DNA of 6,949 nt from Allopontixanthobacter sp041741895 (GTDB taxonomy: Bacteria; Pseudomonadota; Alphaproteobacteria; Sphingomonadales; Sphingomonadaceae), in the NCBI GenBank assembly GCA_041741895.1, contig JBGSJO010000093.1, forward strand, positions 1 through 6,949, in the 5' to 3' direction. The notes under the pieces were generated by a model. It did no database searches and was not told the origin of the DNA. It saw only the letters and a program-made list of their open reading frames with translations. Shown piece by piece: positions 1-4,366 of this stretch. Position 1 is the stretch's first letter; each line of letters begins with the position of its first letter. Position numbers and translations under genes: made by a program.

Positions 1-167
1 GTCTGAAACTCCGGCATTGCTGCAGAGACGGCCATAGGCAACCTTCTGCTGCGGATGCCCCGTAGATAAATTCCCGCTTCCGGTCCGGCCTTGATACAAT
101 AGAAAACTCTAACCAAAAATGGGCCAGATTTCAGGCGGCCGAGTAGTCAAGTAAGGCACAGCCTCAA
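1..167. other. Left-edge stretch without a recognised gene
   Basis: This stretch lies downstream of the minus-strand sthA remnant. I see no reading frame with recognisable protein similarity on either strand. On the minus strand, after the sthA stop, GGCC...GGCC arms precede a run of T (opposite 113-135). This is a poor terminator candidate because the loop is long and the stem only four pairs. A gene entering from beyond the left edge cannot be excluded. Confidence 0.4.
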
Positions 168-596
168 TTATCGGCCGAATTTTGCGAGCTCACCTGATTT
201 CTCGAAGCCGTCTGGTTCTGCAGTTCTAGCTAACGAGACTACTTCTGCCGTTTGGGCCTGAATTCGATTCCAAATGTCGAGCGCGGCGATTTTGTAGCCT
301 TCCGCGAGTGTCGGATAATTGAAGCTATTTTCAACGAAATAGTCGATGGTTCCGCCAAGGTTGAGCACCGCCTGACCGATGTGGATCAACTCGCTAGCGC
401 CCTCTCCAATGATATGCACACCAAGGAGCTTCTTGGTGTTCCTATCGCAGATCAGTTTCAAGATCCCGTAATCCATGCCCATGATGTGTCCGCGAGAGGT
501 CTCCTTGAACCGCGCGATTCCGCATTCGTAAGGAATTTCGCGCTCCCGCACTTCATCTTCGGTCAAGCCGACCGATGAAAGTTCCGGCACGGCGTA
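168..596 (-). pseudogene. sthA: Soluble pyridine nucleotide transhydrogenase, C-terminal fragment
   Basis: The translation matches the C-terminal dimerisation domain of SthA, the FAD flavoprotein that moves hydride between NADPH and NAD+ in the cytoplasm. Recognisable pieces, numbered from the GTG at 590, are PELSSVGLTE (residues 2-10), HIIGEGASELIHIGQAVLNL (59-78) and the family-typical NYPTLAE (91-97) near the active site. Similarity seems to start at about 596, and an in-frame stop lies a few codons further upstream. Only about 140 residues remain of a protein that is usually near 465. The FAD- and NAD-binding domains are missing, so the fragment cannot be active. The GTG at 590 corresponds to an internal valine and is not a natural start. 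An AGGAGG lies upstream on this strand but about 24 nt away, too far to serve it. The natural stop (TAA, 170-168) is intact, so the break is at the 5' side, where the IS debris begins. Confidence 0.85.
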
Positions 597-644
597 TCCG
601 GTAAAGGACTCTCACCTCCTATCCAGTGCCCATGCCCGGCACAC
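597..644 (-). other. Possible group II intron 5'-end fragment
   Basis: On the minus strand this stretch begins GTGTG, which fits the GUGYG 5' consensus of group II introns. It then has a short hairpin (GTGCC ... GGCAC) and a second one, AGGA-GGTGAGAG-TCCT, resembling domain I elements at the start of bacterial group II introns. After about 48 nt it runs directly into the sthA remnant, with no ribozyme core, domain V or maturase. This is recognition by pattern only, and the piece could be unrelated spacer DNA. Confidence 0.3.
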
Positions 645-678
645 CTACGCCCTACGCCAGTTCACCCCGGCAGATTCT

Positions 679-718
679 CATCTTGATTGTCGCGCTTCCT
701 CACCTTGATTGTCGCGCT
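679..718. repeat. Two 18-bp direct repeats, likely IS21-family end
   Basis: CATCTTGATTGTCGCGCT at 679-696 and CACCTTGATTGTCGCGCT at 701-718 differ at one base and are 22 bp apart, about two helical turns. IS21-family elements carry repeated transposase-binding sites inside their termini, and this pair lies immediately beyond the istB remnant on its 3' side. I therefore read it as the istB-side end of the same element. The exact outer boundary of the element is not visible. Confidence 0.55.
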
Positions 719-719
719 G

Positions 720-926
720 CACGCTGGTCTTCTCGTAGAGTTTGCTGATCAGGTGGAACAGCAACTGGCCGCCTGATCGAGCGAACGGCAGATAACCCAG
801 CTCATCGAGCACGATCAGATCGAGGCGGGAGAGCTGGCCGGCGAGAGCGCCGCTCTTGCCGATCCTGGCTTCCTCTTCGAGGCGGGTAACCAGATCGACC
901 GTGTTGAAGGCAGAGGCATCGCCAGA
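720..926 (-). pseudogene. istB: IS21-family helper ATPase IstB, internal fragment
   Basis: IstB is the AAA+ helper ATPase that assists the IstA transposase of IS21-family elements. The minus strand encodes a typical central segment: FNTVDLVTRLEEEAR, the Walker B stretch LDLIVLDELGYLPF with its DE pair near 803-808, and GGQLLFHLISKLYEKTSV. Full proteins are about 250 residues, and only about 69 are present. The Walker A loop (GxxGxGKTH) is absent because similarity stops near 908-930, where sequence antisense to the abiEi remnant takes over. On the other side the frame stops matching after TSV (722-720) and passes into the direct repeats, so the normal C-terminus was deleted. No istA is present. 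The frame remains open from 962 to a TGA at 680-678, but both ends of that frame are chimeric. It is a dead IS relic. Confidence 0.82.
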
Positions 927-930
927 AGAC

Positions 931-1548
931 ATTATCTGCTCCGTCGATCCCCACTGCTTCATAAGCCATATGTCCGCAATGCAGCGCTATGGTCTTACCA
1001 ACCGGAGACCGGAAGCGCTGCTCTTGACCCAGCCAACGCCTCAAATCCGCAGGCAAATGCTCAATGAGATGATGGAGGGCGATTACGGCGAAGCTCTGCT
1101 AACTCATGGAGAAGAGATCGAGCATCCAAAAGCCTTCAGTCATCCGGGTCGCGCGCGAGGCAGAGCCATCGTTTTCCATGCCACCAAATTCTTTGGTGAT
1201 TGCCTTACTGTCAAAGGAACCTTCTCACGTATCTCTACGATCGGTCAGACCTTTCTGGACATGTTGGAAATGCCCGATCATTGCGGTGGTATCATCCATG
1301 TGCTCGACCGCTGGTCAGAACATGCCCGAACCTATCTGGAGGAAATCATCGTCCGCGTAGAAGCATCCGAAAAGCCTATCCTAAAGGTACGCGCAGGTTA
1401 CATCCTTGATGAATGCCTTGCCATTGACGATGCAAGAGTGCGCAAATGGCTAACATTCGCACAGCGCGGCTCAAGCAGGGTGCTCAACCCTGGTAAGCCC
1501 TTCAGTTCCGAGCATTCGGAAAAGTGGATGCTTTCCATCAATGTCTGA
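931..1548 (+). pseudogene. abiEi: AbiEi-family type IV antitoxin, N-terminally truncated
   Basis: From about residue IICSVDPH onward the frame resembles AbiEi antitoxins of type IV toxin-antitoxin systems. Recognisable stretches are CFISHMSAMQRYGLTNRRPE, GRAIVFHATKFFGD, TIGQTFLDMLEMPDHCGG, RAGYILDECL and the end HSEKWMLSINV. AbiEi proteins have an N-terminal winged helix-turn-helix that represses their own operon and a C-terminal domain that neutralises the AbiEii nucleotidyltransferase. Here the N-terminal part is missing. The frame stays open back to a TTG at 856, but those codons are antisense to istB, and I see no ribosome binding site there. The first in-frame ATGs are at 970 and 979, inside the conserved region. 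The C-terminal domain has no internal stop or frameshift, which suggests that loss was recent. It overlaps the abiEii remnant by 8 bp. I am confident of the family. Expression of a truncated product is possible but unsupported. Confidence 0.8.
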
Positions 1549-1660
1549 GGAGCTGACAGTCGCAAACACCGTTCTCGTCGATATAGCCGCTTGGATCGAG
1601 AAGTCGAAGGCCGACCCTGCGGCCTATATCGAGCGGCATCCGCCGCAATCGCGCGCGTGA
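1541..1660 (+). pseudogene. abiEii: AbiEii-type nucleotidyltransferase toxin, N-terminal stub
   Basis: An ATG at 1541 overlaps the abiEi stop (ATGTCTGA), the usual translational coupling of this operon. The first residues, MSEELTVANTVLVDIAAWIE followed by KSKADPAAYIER, match the N-terminus of AbiEii/AbiGii-family toxins. Similarity stops near 1635, and the frame then reads seven foreign codons to a TGA at 1658-1660. A full toxin is roughly 270-300 residues. The nucleotidyltransferase core with its catalytic aspartates would lie downstream and is absent, so no toxin can be made. The sequence that replaces it is antisense IS701-like transposase. The 39-codon frame is too short to be called with confidence on its own. 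The identification rests on the overlap with abiEi plus the N-terminal match. Confidence 0.72.
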
Positions 1661-1727
1661 TCATCTGGACAGCCAGCGCGGGCTTGGTCGCAAAAGCCGT
1701 ATCCGTTGGCACATGCGCTACACCACC
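1641..1727 (-). pseudogene. IS701-like transposase, short internal fragment
   Basis: On the minus strand, about 28 codons read GVAHVPTDTAFATKPALA followed by VQMITRAIAA. This resembles the IS701/IS4-type transposase segment that normally runs 'GVP..v.FATKP.LA..MI.RAl.AgvP' just before the catalytic GDEVYG motif. The match stops at the abiEii junction near 1640 on one side and at the IS6 remnant near 1727 on the other. No catalytic residue is included. The fragment is short, so it is supported mainly by the FATKPALA...MITRA signature. It looks like a third insertion sequence that was almost wholly deleted. Confidence 0.5.
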
Positions 1728-2244
1728 CTGTTGTTCTTCCACCGCCCCATCTCGTGGCGGTCCAAATTGCCAATCTTGTTCATAGCTGAAGGATACGATC
1801 CCAGGCCGTCGGTGACGATCCTTTCAGCTTTGCCGCGGCGTTTCACCACCTTCTTCAAAAACCGTAAGGCTGCCTTTTTGTCTCGTGACTTGGTGACGTA
1901 ACTCTCCAGAACCTCGCCCTCGTGATCGACCGCGTGCCACAGATAGTGCAATTTGCCATTTATCTTTACGTAAACCTCATCAAGGTGCCAGCGCCAGTGG
2001 CGAAAGCCGCGCATGCGATTGACGCGCTGCCGGCGAATATCTGCAGCGAAAAGCGGGCCAAACCGGTTCCACCAATAACGAACGGTCTCGTGGCAAATAT
2101 CGATACCGCGCTCGGACAGCAAATCTTCCACATTCCGCAAACTCAGCGGATAGCGGACATACATCAGCACAGCGATACGGATGTCTCGGGCGAGGAGTTG
2201 AAATAGCGGAACGCACTGGACGGTTCGAGAGGGCGCGGCATCAT
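1722..2244 (-). pseudogene. IS6-family transposase, frameshifted and 3'-truncated
   Basis: This DDE transposase of the IS6 family begins MPRPLEPSSAFRYFNSSPE from ATG 2241 (a second ATG lies at 2244). The reading frame then shifts near 2182-2190: one base appears missing compared with the expected 'SPEIIR', and the match continues in the next frame as RIAVLMYVRYPLSLRNVEDL. It carries the helix-turn-helix region (NVEDLLSERGIDICHETVRY). The first catalytic aspartate is in HLDEVYVK (codon 1981-1979) and the second in VTDGLGSY (1810-1808). The third catalytic residue is the glutamate of the family's NNRVEN motif. Here the sequence reads NNRVV and stops, so the deletion falls exactly at that residue. 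About 60 C-terminal residues are missing. With a frameshift and a broken DDE triad the gene is dead. Confidence 0.85.
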
Positions 2245-2280
2245 CGATTATTATGCCTCCGGGCCCAGTTCGGCAATCCG

Positions 2281-2361
2281 GTGCAGTTGCTCTGACAGTA
2301 CCTGCCGCGTATGCGGGCTGGAATTTTGGTTGCGAATGTGTTACGTACTGCGCAACTGCAC
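2281..2361. repeat. Inverted repeat GTGCAGTTGC / GCAACTGCAC
   Basis: GTGCAGTTGC at 2281-2290 is repeated perfectly in inverted orientation at 2352-2361. On both sides a CC dinucleotide one base further out also matches. The arms are 61 bp apart and lie just upstream of the IS6 transposase start. Both contain GTTGC, a core shared with IS6-family termini (CTGTTGCA), so they may be terminal repeats of IS6-type elements. They could also be an operator or a chance pair. Confidence 0.35.
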
Positions 2362-2374
2362 TGGACAGCCCTTC

Positions 2375-2402
2375 TTGGCTGCGATGTGAGCAGGCTTAGT
2401 AT
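2375..2402 (+). promoter_or_regulatory. Possible carD promoter
   Basis: TTGGCT (2375-2380) and TAGTAT (2397-2402) are separated by 16 bp and resemble a housekeeping sigma factor promoter. The transcript would begin near 2409 and have a leader of about 110 nt containing the hairpin at 2450-2465. The -10 match is weak. If the boundary of the IS debris lies further right, this promoter could be IS-derived. Confidence 0.25.
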
Positions 2403-2449
2403 CTGGAAAGGCGCAGACCACCCTACCTCAGCATTTATCCTGGATTTGG

Positions 2450-2465
2450 CCGTGCATCTGCACGG
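2450..2465 (+). promoter_or_regulatory. 16-bp palindrome/hairpin in carD leader
   Basis: CCGTGCA-TC-TGCACGG is a perfect 7-bp inverted repeat with a 2-nt centre, about 55 nt before the carD start. No T-run follows, so it is not a standard intrinsic terminator. It could be an operator for a dimeric regulator or an RNA hairpin in the leader. Confidence 0.35.
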
Positions 2466-2520
2466 TCCGCAGGAGATTTGACTGATGTACCGGGGTACTG
2501 CCCGCACGAAAGGATTATGT

Positions 2521-3054
2521 ATGGCAGCCAAGGCAAATGCCTTCGATGTCGGCGATTATGTAGTGTACCCCAAGCATGGGGTAGGCCGCGTGATCGAGCT
2601 TCAGAATGAAGAAATCGCCGGAATGCAGCTTGAACTGTATGTCCTGCGATTTGAAAAGGAACGGATGACCTTGCGCGTACCGACCAACAAGGTCGATGCG
2701 ATCGGGATGCGGAAACTGTCGAGCGACAAGACACTGAAAGAGGCCATGGAAACGCTCAAGGGCAAGCCCAAGGTCAAGCGCACCATGTGGTCACGCCGGG
2801 CGCAAGAATATGAAGCGAAGATCAATTCCGGTGACCTGGTTTCAATTGCAGAGGTAACCCGCGACCTGTTCCGGCCGGAAGACCAGCCCGAACAAAGCTA
2901 TTCCGAACGACAGATCTTCGAAGCGGCGTCCAGCCGTCTCGCCCGTGAATTGGCCGCCATGGAAAAAACCGACGAGCCGGCCGCTTTGGAAAAGATTCTC
3001 GACGTGCTGCGCGAACATGCGCCGCAATATTACGAGACCGCCGAAGACGCATGA
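2521..3054 (+). CDS. carD: CarD/CdnL-family RNA polymerase-binding transcription regulator
   Basis: CarD-family proteins bind the RNA polymerase beta subunit and upstream promoter DNA and stabilise open complexes, notably at rRNA and growth genes. The N-terminal Tudor-like RNA polymerase-interaction domain spans about residues 8-65 (VGDYVVYPKHGVGRVIEL ... YVLRFEKERMTLRVP). The helical C-terminal DNA-binding domain follows (about 66-170) with KRTMWSRRAQEYEAK, including Trp90, which probably corresponds to the tryptophan that wedges into the promoter bubble in studied homologues. I chose ATG 2521 (177 residues) because GAAAGGA lies about 7 nt upstream and the domain begins right after it. The in-frame ATG at 2485 would add 12 residues unlike the family. 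A strong terminator follows, so the gene is probably transcribed alone. The C-terminus is acidic. The gene is intact although IS debris begins less than 300 bp upstream. Confidence 0.93.
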   Translation: MAAKANAFDVGDYVVYPKHGVGRVIELQNEEIAGMQLELYVLRFEKERMTLRVPTNKVDAIGMRKLSSDKTLKEAMETLKGKPKVKRTMWSRRAQEYEAKINSGDLVSIAEVTRDLFRPEDQPEQSYSERQIFEAASSRLARELAAMEKTDEPAALEKILDVLREHAPQYYETAEDA

Positions 3055-3098
3055 TTGCCTGCTTGGTCAATCGACCAACCGCATGACACAATCGACGA

Positions 3099-3124
3099 GG
3101 GCCGCCAGAAAGGGCGGCCCTTTT
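3099..3124 (+). terminator. Intrinsic terminator after carD
   Basis: GGGCCGCC (3099-3106) pairs with GGCGGCCC (3113-3120) around a 6-nt loop AGAAAG, followed by TTTT (3121-3124). The GC-rich 8-bp stem extends by one A-T pair into the T-run. It starts 44 nt after the carD stop. A smaller hairpin, TTGGTC-AATC-GACCAA (3063-3078), lies between the stop codon and the terminator. Confidence 0.82.
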
Positions 3125-3146
3125 CATATCCGCGCCTTCAACAAAC

Positions 3147-3174
3147 TTGCAGCACCGCCCTTACTGTATTACAT
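3147..3174 (+). promoter_or_regulatory. Possible promoter of the GSG-repeat lipoprotein gene
   Basis: TTGCAG (3147-3152) and TTACAT (3169-3174) with a 16-bp spacer are the best promoter-like pair in the 90-bp gap between the carD terminator and the next gene. A promoter is expected here because the terminator isolates the gene from carD. Neither box is close to consensus. A small hairpin GCAAT-ACGG-ATTGC (3177-3190) lies just downstream. Confidence 0.25.
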
Positions 3175-3214
3175 CGGCAATACGGATTGCGCTGTGTTTT
3201 CGCAGGAGGATAAA

Positions 3215-3967
3215 ATGCTTCACGGTTTTTTCAGGAAGGTCGCACCATTGGCGGCCATAGCCATGGCCGCCGGACTCGCGGGCTGTGACAAGATGAATTT
3301 CAAGATCGGCGACATGGAAGGCGTGCCGCTGGCGGACCTCGACATGTCGGGCGATCCGCCCACGCAGCTGGCGCTGGCCGGGCCTGATACGGTGGTTATT
3401 ACCGACGGCAAGAAACTCGCGATTACCGTGGAGGGCGATCAGACGGCGATCGATGCGCTTCGTTTTTCGCTGAAAGATGGCACCCTGGGCATCCTGCGCG
3501 CGGATCAAAGCTGGAAAAACACGGGGACGGCAACCATCCGGGTCACCATACCATCCCCTAAATCGCTGACCCTGCTGGCGTCGGGCATGATCGAGGCCGC
3601 ATCCCTGTCAGGCGATGCATCGGTGCAGATTCTAGGATCCGGCAAGGTGAGCACGGCAAAGGTCGCGGCCAATTCACTGGATATCACCATCGCCGGATCG
3701 GGAAGTTACGCTGCCGCAGGTGCAACCAAGAGCCTGGACTTGTCCGTTGCCGGATCGGGCAGCGCGGCCATGGCCGGATTGAAGGCCGATAGCGCGGATA
3801 TCTCCGTCTTGGGTTCGGGCAATACGGAATTTGCCTCCGATGGCAATGTCTCCGCCGAAATCATGGGTTCGGGCAACGTCACCGTAATCGGCCGGGCCAC
3901 GTGCACAGTCAATTCGATGGGTTCCGGCACGGTCACCTGCAAGCCAGTGCAGCAAGAAGGTAAGTAA
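3215..3967 (+). CDS. Lipoprotein with GSG-repeat DUF2807-like domain
   Basis: The 250-residue product begins with a lipoprotein signal peptide: basic residues at 7-8, a hydrophobic stretch (9-23) and a lipobox LAGC with the lipidated cysteine at 24. The mature part resembles the DUF2807 (GIN-type, putative adhesin head) family, which forms repetitive beta-helix-like structures. The second half carries six Gly-Ser-Gly turns at roughly 20-residue spacing (LGSGK, AGSGS, AGSGS, LGSGN, MGSGN, MGSGT). The residue after the cysteine is Asp (position 25). In enteric bacteria this favours retention in the inner membrane, and whether that rule holds here is unknown. ATG 3215 is chosen because AGGAGG lies 5 nt upstream and it gives a complete signal peptide. 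The same frame is open back to 2945, but that part overlaps carD and has no signal sequence. The function is unknown, and a structural or adhesion role in the envelope is only an inference. Confidence 0.85.
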   Translation: MLHGFFRKVAPLAAIAMAAGLAGCDKMNFKIGDMEGVPLADLDMSGDPPTQLALAGPDTVVITDGKKLAITVEGDQTAIDALRFSLKDGTLGILRADQSWKNTGTATIRVTIPSPKSLTLLASGMIEAASLSGDASVQILGSGKVSTAKVAANSLDITIAGSGSYAAAGATKSLDLSVAGSGSAAMAGLKADSADISVLGSGNTEFASDGNVSAEIMGSGNVTVIGRATCTVNSMGSGTVTCKPVQQEGK

Positions 3968-4015
3968 TCGACGGCTAAGGTAACCGGGGCTACGATGCGC
4001 GGGAAAGGTATTACC

Positions 4016-4348
4016 ATGCGCATTGTAATCCCCGTGTTGGCCTTGAGTTCGGCCTTGCTGCTGCCCGGCTGCATTGCAAGAACCGCGCTGGATGTCGTCA
4101 CCGCCCCGGTAAAGGTGGCGAGCAAGGCGGTCGATCTGGCCACCACCAGCCAGTCCGAATCAGACGAGAAACGCGGCCGGGAAATCCGCAAACGCGAAGA
4201 GGAACTGGGCAAACTCGACCGCGAACGCGAAAAATTGCGCGAGAAATGCTCAGACGGCGACCGCAGCGCCTGTCGCGATATGGAGGAGGTGGAGGCGGAA
4301 ATGCGTGCGCTCAGCCCCGGCGTTCCCGTCGAACCGGGCCGGAAATAG
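4016..4348 (+). CDS. Small lipoprotein with charged helical region
   Basis: The product is a 110-residue envelope lipoprotein of unknown function. The signal peptide runs MRIVIPVLALSSALLLPGC, with the lipobox ending at Cys19. A short hydrophobic/valine-rich segment follows (TALDVVTAPVKVASKAVDLA, 22-41). Residues about 48-90 are very rich in Lys, Arg and Glu with heptad-like spacing (KRGREIRKREEELGKLDRER) and probably form a coiled coil, which contains CSDGDRSAC with a possible disulfide. I prefer ATG 4016 over ATG 3995 because GGGAAAGG lies 7 nt upstream and the signal peptide then begins directly with the n-region. It follows the GSG-repeat lipoprotein by 48 bp on the same strand with no terminator between them, so the two are probably co-transcribed. 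It converges on the Sua5 gene. Confidence 0.8.
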   Translation: MRIVIPVLALSSALLLPGCIARTALDVVTAPVKVASKAVDLATTSQSESDEKRGREIRKREEELGKLDREREKLREKCSDGDRSACRDMEEVEAEMRALSPGVPVEPGRK

Positions 4349-4349
4349 C

Positions 4350-4366
4350 GTCCCCCACCAGGGGAC
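4350..4366. terminator. Possible bidirectional terminator between convergent genes
   Basis: GTCCCC (4350-4355) and GGGGAC (4361-4366) form a 6-bp stem with loop CCACCA or similar. It lies exactly between the stop of the small lipoprotein (4348) and the stop of the convergent Sua5 gene (4369-4367). Neither side has a real T-run, so termination strength is doubtful. The position between two convergent stops is the main argument. Confidence 0.4.

Larger units (their letters stand above)
2245..2520. other. Spacer between IS6 remnant and carD
   Basis: I see no coding region here. The left part (to about 2376) probably contains the upstream end of the IS6 element, although no clear IS6 terminal repeat could be fixed. 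The right part is the likely native leader of carD, with a possible promoter at 2375-2402, a strong small hairpin at 2450-2465 and a weaker GTACC-GG-GGTAC palindrome at 2487-2498. In many alphaproteobacteria a ferredoxin gene (fdxA) precedes carD. None is present here. Confidence 0.5.

Noticed and set aside
113..140. Terminator after sthA on the minus strand
   Set aside because: There is a T-run, but the only stem is GGCC/GGCC with a long loop, too weak to call.
252..578. Plus-strand frame of 108 codons opposite the sthA fragment
   Set aside because: It is antisense to strongly recognisable SthA sequence and has no known motif.
588..622. AGGAGG on the minus strand as a ribosome binding site for the sthA remnant
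   Set aside because: It lies about 24 nt from the GTG, and that GTG is an internal valine of SthA; expression as a functional start is not supported.
679..718. CRISPR-like repeat pair
   Set aside because: Only two 18-bp copies separated by 4 bp, beside istB; this fits an IS21 end and not a CRISPR array.
802..1056. Minus-strand frame containing SPVGKT that could be a degraded IstB Walker A loop
   Set aside because: Around the GKT there is no other IstB similarity, and the plus strand here encodes well-matched AbiEi sequence; the GKT is a chance antisense reading.
2945..3214. N-terminal extension of the GSG-repeat lipoprotein into carD
   Set aside because: The frame is open, but it overlaps carD out of frame and crosses the carD terminator; the signal peptide and AGGAGG place the start at 3215.
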